From JAFGLZ01 sp964622545 (GTDB taxonomy: Bacteria; Planctomycetota; Phycisphaerae; UBA1845; JAFGLZ01), in assembly GCA_964622545.1 (NCBI GenBank), contig CAZUQM010000021.1, positions 47,328-111,327 of the forward strand: a stretch of DNA of 64,000 bases. Reading direction: 5' to 3'. The notes under the pieces are model-generated. The model was not told the DNA's origin. It made no database searches and saw only the letters and a program-made list of their open reading frames with translations. Both the position numbers and the translations under genes were made by a program. Position 1 is the stretch's first letter; every line of letters begins with the position of its first letter. This document shows, in pieces, positions 32,762 to 40,980 of the stretch.

Positions 32762-33427
32762 ATGGCGTTTCCTCCGAACATCGAGATGGTGGCGCTCGCG
32801 CCGGCCTTGTTGGCCGAGGGATGGGGCGAGCTGGGCGGCGTGATCCTGATGCTGGTCATCGCCTTCGGCGGGTGGATCGCCGGGAAGATCAAAGAGACCC
32901 AGCAGGACAAGGACATGCCCAAGCGCCCGAAGCACAAGGTCCCGCGCGCCGGCGGGGGCGACGAGGCCCCGCGCCGTCGCACTCCGCCGCGGGCGGGTCC
33001 GCCGCGAGCCCGTCCTCCGAGCCCTCAGCGTCGTCCGCCCGAGCCGGTGGCTCGTCCGAGGAGCGAGACGTCGTCGGGAGTGCCGGACTTCCCGGGCCCG
33101 GAGAGATACGATCGCGACGAGCCGCCGCGGCCGCCCCACCGCAAGGTCCCGGCCGAGTCGCGTCGCAGCGCGCGGAGGCCCCCTCGAAGCCGCGCCCAGG
33201 CGGAGATCGAAGCCAAGAAGCAGGAGGCGCTTCGCGAGATTCGCCGGCAGACGGAGGCGCAGGCCCACGCGAAGGACAAGGCCCAGGCGGAGATCCTGGT
33301 CCAGCGGGCTCCGGAGCCGGTCACGGGCGGCGTGCTGGATTTGCCGCTGGACCTGGACGATCTGAGGCGCGCGATCGTCCTGGCCGAGGTGTTGGGTCCA
33401 CCCGTGTCGGAGCGTGAAGCGTTCTAG
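32762..33427 (+). CDS. Hypothetical Pro/Arg-rich membrane protein linked to floA
   Basis: 221 residues from the ATG at 32762, with GGAGGA upstream. One membrane helix (about 24-42, LGGVILMLVIAFGGWIAGKI) is followed by a long Pro/Arg/Glu-rich region (50-190), probably disordered, with a charged helical part near 150-185. The C-terminus DLRRAIVLAEVLGPPVSERE looks like a short conserved helix motif. It lies 58 bases after floA and is likely the last gene of the operon, so it may be a FloA partner. I know of no characterised homologue. Confidence 0.7.
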   Translation: MAFPPNIEMVALAPALLAEGWGELGGVILMLVIAFGGWIAGKIKETQQDKDMPKRPKHKVPRAGGGDEAPRRRTPPRAGPPRARPPSPQRRPPEPVARPRSETSSGVPDFPGPERYDRDEPPRPPHRKVPAESRRSARRPPRSRAQAEIEAKKQEALREIRRQTEAQAHAKDKAQAEILVQRAPEPVTGGVLDLPLDLDDLRRAIVLAEVLGPPVSEREAF

Positions 33428-33445
33428 GCCGGGGTCAGCGGCGCG

Positions 33446-34441
33446 CTAGTTTCCCACCCATGTGAACTCGGCCTCGACGGCGGAGTGGTCGGATAGGGCG
33501 ACGACGTTCGGGTCGCGATGGTGGTTGACGCGAACGTCGACGGGCTTGAGCCGGACGCCGCCGCGGATCGGGTTGCTCAGGATGATGTAGTCGATCCGTT
33601 TGCCGGCGTCGGGCTTGGTCTGACGCTGGGTACCGCCTTCGGTCTTCTTGAGCGTCGGCCAGAGGTCGTGCATCGTGCCTTGCGGCCGAGCCGATCGAAA
33701 GACGTCCATCATCGCGTTGTAGGTTGACCTTGAATTCCGGACCTGAGCCAAGTTGCCGGGTGTGTTGAGGTCGCCCATGATGAGCGTCGGGTGGCTGGGA
33801 TCGCTCTGGTCCTTGACGAAGGCGGCCAGCTCTTTGTATTGGACCGCTCGCGCTGCACCGCTCTTGCTCTCCAGGTGGGTGGCGAAGACGTCGACGAAGG
33901 CGGCGCCCTCGGCGTCGCTCGACCTCGCGATGCGGGCGTGGATCGCGCCCTTGGCCGCATGACCGTCGGCCAGCAGGCCGTACTCCTTGACGGTGCTCGA
34001 GGCGGTGTAGACGGTGGCGTGGTGGGCGAGGATCGGCAGGTGCGTGGCGATCGCGCAGCCGCCGTGGATGCGGTGATCGGGCTTGGGGCTGATGACCACG
34101 TTGAAGGCGTCGCCCCAGGCCTTCTTGAGCTCGCCGAGCAGGATCTCGCGCGGCTTGGTGTCGAAGACCTCGTTGAGCACGACGACGTCGAAGTCGATGA
34201 GCTTGCGTCCGATGGTTCGCGCGCGGTAGTCGGCGTCGGATCGCGAGTTGAACAGCGCGGCCACGCCGGGCAGGAACTGCACGTTGTAGGCGACGACGCG
34301 GAGCGTGTCGTTGCGCCGGCCTTCGGCGCGGGCGTGCTGCGCCGCGACGCATGCCAGTACCATCGCTACGACCGGCCAGGTCGTCGCGGTCCGGGGGCTC
34401 TTGCTGACCGTCGTTCGCTGCATCGCGTCGTCGACACGCAT
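33446..34441 (-). CDS. Secreted endonuclease/exonuclease/phosphatase (EEP) family protein
   Basis: 331 residues from the ATG at 34441, with a GAGGAA ribosome binding site. A signal segment (WPVVAMVLACVAAQHARA) precedes the domain. EEP motifs occur in order: VVAYNVQFLP, VVLNEVFD (metal Glu), GGCAIATHLPI, FATHLES (His), LIMGDLNTP (Asp/Asn), IDYIIL, and SDHSAVEAEF (terminal Asp-His). The catalytic set is complete. The layout resembles sphingomyelinase- or phosphodiesterase-type members more than DNases, but substrate is not determined. Convergent with the floA operon (18 bases between stops). Confidence 0.88.
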   Translation of the reverse strand: MRVDDAMQRTTVSKSPRTATTWPVVAMVLACVAAQHARAEGRRNDTLRVVAYNVQFLPGVAALFNSRSDADYRARTIGRKLIDFDVVVLNEVFDTKPREILLGELKKAWGDAFNVVISPKPDHRIHGGCAIATHLPILAHHATVYTASSTVKEYGLLADGHAAKGAIHARIARSSDAEGAAFVDVFATHLESKSGAARAVQYKELAAFVKDQSDPSHPTLIMGDLNTPGNLAQVRNSRSTYNAMMDVFRSARPQGTMHDLWPTLKKTEGGTQRQTKPDAGKRIDYIILSNPIRGGVRLKPVDVRVNHHRDPNVVALSDHSAVEAEFTWVGN

Positions 34442-34626
34442 GGGGGGTTCCTCACCTTCGGTTCGGTTCGTGGTGGCGGCTCGCCGGCGCCCACACTATG
34501 GCAGATCGGCGGCGGCTTGTGAACGGCTGCGGTTGCAAAGGCCGATGGCCGCGGGTAGGTTGGTCGGAATGGTCCTTTTGACGGCGCCGGCGGACGGCGC
34601 AGCGATCGAGCAAGTGAGGTGAGCGT

Positions 34627-36027
34627 ATGACGTCTGTGAATCGACGGGAGTTCCTGGCCTCGTCGGCGGCCGCGGCGGCCTCGGTGAGTGCGGTGGCGGG
34701 TCCGGCCTACGGGGTGACGGGCGCCAACGAGACGATCCGCGTCGCGACGATCGGCGTGCACGGTCAGGGCTTCTACCACGTCAAGCGGCTGATGGCGATC
34801 AAGGACAAGCTGAACGTCGACGTGGTCGCGTTGTGCGACATCGACGAAGAGGTCCTGGGCAAACGCGCGGGCGAGCTTGAGAAGCTCCGTGCCGGTGAGA
34901 CCGGCAAGGACGCGACGACCAAGCCCAAGACGAAGCCGAAGAGCACCGCCGCTTTCAAGCCCGACACGCACATCGACCTGCGCCGCGTCCTCGACGACAA
35001 GTCGATCGACGCGGTGACGATCGCCACGCCCAACCACTGGCACGCCCTGGCGACGATCTGGGCCTGCCAGGCGGGCAAGGATGTCTACGTCGAGAAGCCG
35101 TGCTCGTGGTGCATCCAGGAGGGGCGCCAGATGGTCAAGGCGGCTCGCAAGTACAAGCGGATCGTCAAGGTCGGCCAGCATCTGCGCTCGCAAGCGAAGA
35201 ACGGCAAGATCACGGCGCAGCTCCGCGCGGGGCTGCTGGGCGACGTGTACATGGGCCGGTCGTTGATCTTCCGCCGCCGTGATTCGATCGGGGTCCAGCC
35301 ACCGACGGATCCGCCGAAGCACATTCATTTCGATCTGTGGCTCGGGCCGGGCCCGAAGGTGCCCTTCCACCGGAACCTGGTGCACTACAACTGGCACTGG
35401 TTCTGGGACTTCGGCAACGGCGAGATCGGCAACAACGGCATCCATATCATGGACCTGGCGCGGTGGGCGATGGGCAAGCGCCTGCCCGTCAAGGCCGTCA
35501 GCATGGGTGGGCGCTACGGCTACGAGCCGCCCGACCAGGCCCAGACGCCCAACACGCAGGTTTCCACGCTGACGTTCGAGGACGGCACGATGCTGGTGTG
35601 CGACGTCCGCAACCGCTTTACGAACAAGGAGGGCGGCGTCGGGGGCTGCGCGAACCTGTTCTACGGTTCGCAGGGGTACATGGCCGACGGCAAGGCCGAG
35701 TTCGGTTTCGGCGGCAAGCCGTACGGTGGACGCGACGAGTCGACGATCGAGATGCCGGCCGTCGGCGGGACGCGCGAGCCGGACCAGTACGCGAACTTCC
35801 TGAATGCGATGCGGAGCCGCCGGCACGAGGACCTGAACTGCGACATCGAGGAGGGGCACCTCTCGGCGGTGATGTTCCACATGGCGAACATCTCGTACCG
35901 GTTGGGGGGTCGGACGCTGACGCTCGATCCGAAGACCGAGACGTTCGTCGGAGACGGTGCGAAGGAGGCGAACCAGTTCCTCACGCGCGAGTACCGCAAG
36001 CCGTTCGTCGTTCCGGACGAGGTGTAG
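34627..36027 (+). CDS. Gfo/Idh/MocA family oxidoreductase, Tat-exported (tandem copy 1)
   Basis: 466 residues from the ATG at 34627, with GAGGTGAG upstream. The N-terminus MTSVNRREFLASSAAAAAS is a Tat signal. NAD-binding begins RVATIGVHGQG, followed by VVALCDIDEE. A Lys/Thr-rich insert (about 100-118, KTKPKSTAAFK) is not present in its tandem paralogue. The EKP motif is VYVEKPCSWCIQEG. The C-terminal domain carries HYNWHWFWDFGNGEIGNNG and QTPNTQVSTLTFEDGTM. It is clearly duplicated with the next gene (161 bases downstream, same strand). An exported sugar-type dehydrogenase is likely; the substrate is unknown. Confidence 0.93.
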   Translation: MTSVNRREFLASSAAAAASVSAVAGPAYGVTGANETIRVATIGVHGQGFYHVKRLMAIKDKLNVDVVALCDIDEEVLGKRAGELEKLRAGETGKDATTKPKTKPKSTAAFKPDTHIDLRRVLDDKSIDAVTIATPNHWHALATIWACQAGKDVYVEKPCSWCIQEGRQMVKAARKYKRIVKVGQHLRSQAKNGKITAQLRAGLLGDVYMGRSLIFRRRDSIGVQPPTDPPKHIHFDLWLGPGPKVPFHRNLVHYNWHWFWDFGNGEIGNNGIHIMDLARWAMGKRLPVKAVSMGGRYGYEPPDQAQTPNTQVSTLTFEDGTMLVCDVRNRFTNKEGGVGGCANLFYGSQGYMADGKAEFGFGGKPYGGRDESTIEMPAVGGTREPDQYANFLNAMRSRRHEDLNCDIEEGHLSAVMFHMANISYRLGGRTLTLDPKTETFVGDGAKEANQFLTREYRKPFVVPDEV

Positions 36028-36187
36028 CGGCGGGGCGGCGAGCCGTTCCTTCCGAGATAGGGGCATACCGTGTGGCACGGCCGTCCTGGGGCGGGTCTGA
36101 ATAGACCATCCAGCCGGGGGCGACCGGGCCACAAGGTTCGCCGCGTCCGCCTCTTGGCGAGCGTCGGGTAGCACTTGAGGGCAGGCG

Positions 36188-37519
36188 ATGACCGAACTGA
36201 ATCGGCGGCAATTCATGCATCGCGGCGCGGGCGCCGCGGCGGCGGCCGTTGCGAGCACGGTGGCCGGTCCGGCTCACGGGGTGGTGGGCGCGAACGAGCG
36301 CATTCGCGTGGCGTGCGTGGGTCTGCGGTGGCGCGGCACGGACCACATGACGTACTTCATGCGGTTGAAGGACCGGGGCGTGGACGTGCCGATGCTGTGC
36401 GACATCGACGAGCACATCCTGGCCGACCGCACGCGGCGGCTGGAGAAGCTGCGTGGCCGCAAGCCGGTCACGCACGTCGACTATCGCAAGGTGCTCGAGG
36501 ACAAGACGATCGACGCCGTTGCGCTGGCCACGCCCAATCACTGGCATGCGCTGGGTACGGTGTGGGCGTGCCAGGCGGGCAAGGACGTCTACGTGGAGAA
36601 GCCGGTGAGCTGGTGCATCCACGAGGGGCGTCAGATGGTGCGCGCGGCGCGGAAGTACGATCGCATCGTGCAGGTGGGCCTGCAGCGGCGGAGCGACCCG
36701 GCGGCCCGGAAGGCGGCCGGGGACATCCAGGCGGGCCTGCTCGGCGAGGTGTCTATGGCGCGGTCGAGGGTGTTCAAGCGTCGGGAGTCGATCGGGGTGA
36801 AGCGTCCGACGCGTCCGCCGAAGCACGTGCACTACGATCTGTGGGTCGGGCCGGGTCCGAAGGTGCCGTTCCACGAGAACCTGGTTCACTACAACTGGCA
36901 CTGGTTCTGGGACTTCGGCAACGGCGAGATCGGCAACAGCGGCGTGCACCGGCTGGACCTGGTGTTGTTGACGCTCAACAAGGGCTTGCCGACGAAGGTG
37001 TCGAGCCAGGGCGGTCGGTTCGGGTACGATCCGCCGGATCAGGGGCAGACGCCGAACACGCAGGTGACGACGTGGACGTTCGACGACGGGACGATGATCG
37101 TCTCGGAGATCCGGGGGCGGTACACGAACAGCGAGCCGGGGCTGCACGCAAACATCTTCTTCGGCTCGGAGGGCTACCTGGCCGGTCCTGAGGGGACCTT
37201 CGGCTTCGGGGGCCAGCCGTACGAGGGCGGATCTCCGCAGACCGACGAGGTGGATATGCCCGGCGACGGCGACGAGAACCACTTCCTGAACTTCATCGAG
37301 GCGATGCGGAGCCGGAGGGTCGAGGAGCTCAACTGCGACATCGAGCAGGGGCATCGCTCGACGGTGCTGGCGCACATGGCGAACATCTCGTACCGTCTGG
37401 ACCGCACGCTGACGTTCGATCCGACGACGGAGACGTTCGTGGGGGCTTGCGCCGACCAGGCCAACGGCTACCTCAAGCGAGAGTACCGAGAGCCGTTTGT
37501 CCTGCCCGAGCAGGTGTAG
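36188..37519 (+). CDS. Gfo/Idh/MocA family oxidoreductase, Tat-exported (tandem copy 2)
   Basis: 443 residues from the ATG at 36188, with GAGGGCAGG upstream. The N-terminus MTELNRRQFMHRGAGAA is a Tat signal. Features parallel those of the preceding gene: IRVACVGLRWRGTDH, MLCDIDEHIL, VYVEKPVSWCIHEG, HYNWHWFWDFGNGEIGNSG and QTPNTQVTTWTFDDGTMI. Most differences are in the surface regions and in the missing Lys-rich insert. The pair may form a heteromer or handle two related substrates. A 960-base non-coding stretch follows. Confidence 0.93.
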   Translation: MTELNRRQFMHRGAGAAAAAVASTVAGPAHGVVGANERIRVACVGLRWRGTDHMTYFMRLKDRGVDVPMLCDIDEHILADRTRRLEKLRGRKPVTHVDYRKVLEDKTIDAVALATPNHWHALGTVWACQAGKDVYVEKPVSWCIHEGRQMVRAARKYDRIVQVGLQRRSDPAARKAAGDIQAGLLGEVSMARSRVFKRRESIGVKRPTRPPKHVHYDLWVGPGPKVPFHENLVHYNWHWFWDFGNGEIGNSGVHRLDLVLLTLNKGLPTKVSSQGGRFGYDPPDQGQTPNTQVTTWTFDDGTMIVSEIRGRYTNSEPGLHANIFFGSEGYLAGPEGTFGFGGQPYEGGSPQTDEVDMPGDGDENHFLNFIEAMRSRRVEELNCDIEQGHRSTVLAHMANISYRLDRTLTFDPTTETFVGACADQANGYLKREYREPFVLPEQV

Positions 37520-38478
37520 CCGTCCTGCCTTCCCCGCTGCGGACCGGTCGGCGGATGCGGATGCAGGTCGCCGGGTTGTTCGGAACCGGGCGGCGGTGCG
37601 ACCTTAACTTTTGACAGCCATCATATTATCGACCTTGTCTTCCGTGGTGTGAGCCAGAGGGCCCGTTGGTCGGATGCCCTAGGGTTTTCACTAACTCTCT
37701 TAGCTATTATCTACCTAAGAAGTTATGACGGCAAGGGCCCCGCCATTCGTGCATTAGTCAGAAATCTTTCAAAATCGTGTCAGGATGAGCCGCCTGGCTG
37801 GGAATAGTACATAGAGGATCACCGCGCAGCCGCGCGTATCCATAGAGCTTTTCCCCTCCGGAAAGCACCGGTTAGCCCCTCAGCTACCGGTGTTTTCTTT
37901 TTGTCCTTACGTAGCTTACGCACCACCGAGGCATTCGAGTCTGGCAGATGGCCTCGTGCTGTTGCTGCGCAATGCCCTTTCGAGGTCCGGATGCGAGACC
38001 GGCAGAGGATTCGCCGGTGGCCGCCCCTCGAGCGTTTACTTATCGCTCCTTATGGTGAGTCGTATAAGGATCTCTGAAAACGAAAAACATGATTCATTGA
38101 GCCAATTCCCGCAAGCGCGGACCGCACAAGCGACTTGAGCGTTTTGCGGCAAAGTAGTCTAGCCTTTGTAAAGAATGGCGTCTGTGCGCCAAAGAACGCC
38201 GGTGCTTCTAGCCTCTCAGTCCGATAATGGTCCCAGCCGTTCCCAGGGATTAGCCCTCGGCCGCGCCCTAGACCGAGAGACCGAATCGCATCCGACCCGT
38301 GGTCCCGCCCCCGCGGGCACCCGGCCTGAAGTCCGATACGGTGCGGGGCGATATTAGCGTTGGGCGCCTCGGACATGTGAGGCAGGGACCTCCGAGGCCG
38401 CCAGGGGGTCGGGCCGTGGGAGGCCTGAGAGCCGAGACCGCCATTCGCTGGACATCCCCAAGGTTGCCGTGAGGGCTC
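37520..38478. other. Long non-coding stretch, locally AT-rich
   Basis: 959 bases without a supported gene. About 37600-37910 and 38040-38180 are visibly poorer in GC than the surroundings (for example the run of A/T around 37685-37730). A terminator-like hairpin ends the first AT-rich block. A TTGACA occurs at 37611-37616 but has no -10 at the right distance. A palindrome CCTTAT...ATAAGG lies at 38048-38069. The right end is the leader of the matrixin gene. Candidate for one or more small RNAs or for foreign DNA. Confidence 0.5.
37866..37901 (+). terminator. Intrinsic terminator-like hairpin in a gene-free region
   Basis: CACCGGT (37866-37872) pairs with ACCGGTG (37886-37892), with inner AGC/GCT pairs extending the stem. 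It is followed by TTTTCTTTTT. No coding gene ends within 340 bases upstream on this strand, so it may end a small RNA or a long 3' untranslated region of the oxidoreductase transcript. Confidence 0.65.
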
Positions 38479-39204
38479 ATGTCGCGCTGGTCGTATCCCA
38501 TCACCTGGGTCGTCTTGGTCTTGGGCGCGCTGGCCACGCCGGCAGAGGCCTACGTTCACCATCCGAACATCGGCGGCTGGGGCGGGCCGGGGACGGTGAT
38601 CACGTATAGCTGGATGCCGACGGGGGTGAGCTTCGACGAGTCGCCGTCGTACAGCGGCACGATCACCGCGCTGTCCGACTTCATGCCGGCGGATTGGGAG
38701 AGTGAGATCGAGGCGGCGCTGCAGTCGTGGTCGGACGTGTGCGGGGTGACCTTCCAAGAAGTCGCCGATGCCGGACTTGATTTCAACGACCCTGGGGCCA
38801 CCAACGGCCACATCCGCATCGGCGGGCATGCCTTTGACGGGGCGTTCGGCGTGCTGGCTCATGGCTACTACCCGCCGCCGAACGGCTCGACGGCGGCTGG
38901 CGACGTTCACTTCGACACGGGTGAGAGCTGGCAGACGCCGGCGAATCCCGGCGGGGCGATCAACCTCCGGGCCGTTGCGGCCCACGAGTTCGGCCACTCG
39001 CTGGGGCTGATGCACACGGCGGTTCCGAACTCGCTGATGAACGCGATCTATAACCCCGCCATCACCGGGCCCCAGGCGGACGACATCGCCGGCGCGCAGG
39101 CGCAATACGGCGAGAGCGGCAGCGGGGCCCCTGAGCCGGGTCTGTTGGCGCTATGCGTGGTGCCGGCGCTGACCTGGCATCTGACCGGAAGACGGAGCCG
39201 CTAG
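38479..39204 (+). CDS. Matrixin-family zinc metalloprotease with PEP-CTERM
   Basis: 241 residues from the ATG at 38479; the ribosome binding site is GAGGG. Signal peptide about 1-24 (LGALATPAEA-Y). The zinc site HEFGHSLGLMH (His169, Glu170, His173, His179) is the full HExxHxxGxxH of matrixins, and a downstream NSLMNAIY supplies the Met-turn. It should be a secreted endopeptidase. The tail APEPGLLALCVVPALTWHLT plus RRSR is a PEP-CTERM signal, so it is probably held at the cell surface after exosortase cutting. It lies 48 bases upstream of the exosortase gene on the same strand; enzyme and substrate are probably co-transcribed. No propeptide cysteine switch is obvious. Confidence 0.9.
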   Translation: MSRWSYPITWVVLVLGALATPAEAYVHHPNIGGWGGPGTVITYSWMPTGVSFDESPSYSGTITALSDFMPADWESEIEAALQSWSDVCGVTFQEVADAGLDFNDPGATNGHIRIGGHAFDGAFGVLAHGYYPPPNGSTAAGDVHFDTGESWQTPANPGGAINLRAVAAHEFGHSLGLMHTAVPNSLMNAIYNPAITGPQADDIAGAQAQYGESGSGAPEPGLLALCVVPALTWHLTGRRSR

Positions 39205-39252
39205 CCAAGGGATTGGGCGGGGCAAGAGGCCCCGACCGTGGAAGGGACGCCC

Positions 39253-40980
39253 GTGAGCAGACCGTGGGTCATGTCATCGGTTCAGAGCCCGGAGCTCTAC
39301 CAGCCGGCAACGTCTGTCTCGCTGGAGGGCCTGCTCGGCTGGTGGGATCGGGTCCGGGCGGCTCGGGCGGTGCGGGCCGCAACACCGGCGATCGGCCTGG
39401 CGGCGTCGGCGGTGCTGGTGACGTTGGCGTGGTGGCCGAGCTTTCCGTCGATGTGGCTGCGGTGGTACCCGGCCTGGGGCTTCGTCCATCTCAATCTGTG
39501 GCAACGACTGACCGAGATCCCCTCCTACTACAACCATGCGCCGCTGGTGCCGTGCGTGAGCCTCGTCATCGCGGTTCGCCTGCTGAGGAAGTCGACGGCC
39601 GGGTATGGACCCAGCCGAGGCGCCACGGCGACGGGGTGGTTGCTGGCGGTCGGCTCGGGGTTGCTCCAGGTGGTCAGCGTTCATGCCGATCTCGGGGTGA
39701 CGAGCGGGCTCGCCTTGATCGGTCTGCTGGGCGGTCTGTGTCTGTTGTGGGGCGGCTGGGGGCTGTTGCGGACGATGGCGGCGCCGCTCGCGCTGCTTCT
39801 GTTCATGGTCCCGCTGCCGATGGCGTGGATCGCGGAGGCGAACCTTGATCTGCGGCTGCTGGCCTCACGGGCGGCGGCATGGGTGCTTGTCCATGGGCTG
39901 GGTCTGGCCGTCGTGCTGGACGGCAGCACGTTGCACGGTTTCTGCGCCGACGGGGGCGTGCGCTCGTTGCCGATCGAGGAGGCGTGCAGCGGTCTGCGGA
40001 ATCTGATCGCCTTGCTCTGGTTCGCCGGCGCGTTCACGGCGGTCAGCCGCTGCGGTCGACGGTGGCGGTTCGTGTTGCTGGGCTCGGCCCTGCCGCTGGC
40101 GCTGATGAGCAACGTCGTGCGTTTGTTATTGTTGGCTTGCGCGACGTGGACGTCGTGGTCGAGTCCGTTCTTGGAGCGCTGGATGCACGACTCGGGCGGC
40201 GTCCTCGTGTTCGTGCTGGCGATGATCGGGCTGACGGGCATCGAGCGTGTGGCGCTGCGGTGTCAAGACCGCCGCGCGGGCGAGGGCGGAGGTCCCACGC
40301 GCCGACGCGCCGGGATCGAGGCGTCGACGGGGATGCCGGCCACGTTGCGTCCGAGCGTCCTGGCGTTGCTCGCGATGGCGGGCGTCCTGAGCTGGGGCGC
40401 GGTGGCGGGGCGTGACGCTGGCGTCTCGGGGGTCGATCTGTCATCCCTCGCGCCGTCGTCGTTCGCATCGCAGGGGACGGCCTTCTCTGGGCTGGATTTG
40501 CCGACGGATGCGGGGACGGCCCGGTCGCTGGCGGGCGGGTCGTGTCTGCGACGGGTGTACGTAGACTTGGCCTCGGGCCGGCGCGTGAACCTGCTGGTGA
40601 CCTTCGCCGAGGCGGGACGCCGGGCGACGCATCCGCCGGAGGTCTGTCTGCGCGGGCGCGGCCGACACATCTTGAGCAAACGACACGTACCGTTTTCCGC
40701 GGGTCACGACGTATCGGGCGAGGTCTGTGAGCTGCTCGTCGAGCGCGGGGCGGTCCGCACGCTGCACCTGTACGTGTACCGTTGTGGCGGGCGGCTGGAG
40801 GCGAGCTTCACGAGGCAGCAGGTCGATCTGCTGGTGGCGAGCCTGCTCGGTCGTCCGACGTCGGGCGGGCTGATTCAGATCAGCGCGGTCGTTCGCGGCG
40901 GGGACGTTCCCGCGGCGCGCGAGACCGCCATGGCGGTGCTGAGCGAGGTGCTGCCGAGGATTCACCGGAGGCTTCCATGA
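39253..40980 (+). CDS. Exosortase fused to EpsI-like domain
   Basis: 575 residues from the GTG at 39253, which has GGAAGGGA just upstream; a GTG at 39238 or the ATG at 39271 are alternatives. About eight membrane helices lie in residues 40-340. The exosortase triad is present: Cys245 in IEEACSGLRNL, Arg290 in MSNVVRLLLL, and His312 in WMHDSGG. After a short linker and one more helix, residues about 400-575 form an EpsI-like domain with HPPEVCLRGRG. The enzyme recognises PEP-CTERM tails and cuts or transfers the protein across the membrane. Fused exosortase-EpsI proteins are known in planctomycetes. Likely substrates in this window are the products at 20857, 21487, 22385 and 38479. It overlaps the next gene in an ATGA. 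Confidence 0.92.
   Translation: MSRPWVMSSVQSPELYQPATSVSLEGLLGWWDRVRAARAVRAATPAIGLAASAVLVTLAWWPSFPSMWLRWYPAWGFVHLNLWQRLTEIPSYYNHAPLVPCVSLVIAVRLLRKSTAGYGPSRGATATGWLLAVGSGLLQVVSVHADLGVTSGLALIGLLGGLCLLWGGWGLLRTMAAPLALLLFMVPLPMAWIAEANLDLRLLASRAAAWVLVHGLGLAVVLDGSTLHGFCADGGVRSLPIEEACSGLRNLIALLWFAGAFTAVSRCGRRWRFVLLGSALPLALMSNVVRLLLLACATWTSWSSPFLERWMHDSGGVLVFVLAMIGLTGIERVALRCQDRRAGEGGGPTRRRAGIEASTGMPATLRPSVLALLAMAGVLSWGAVAGRDAGVSGVDLSSLAPSSFASQGTAFSGLDLPTDAGTARSLAGGSCLRRVYVDLASGRRVNLLVTFAEAGRRATHPPEVCLRGRGRHILSKRHVPFSAGHDVSGEVCELLVERGAVRTLHLYVYRCGGRLEASFTRQQVDLLVASLLGRPTSGGLIQISAVVRGGDVPAARETAMAVLSEVLPRIHRRLP

Noticed and set aside
37611..37629. Promoter from TTGACA (37611) and TATTAT (37624)
   Set aside because: Spacing is 7 bases, far from the required 16-18.
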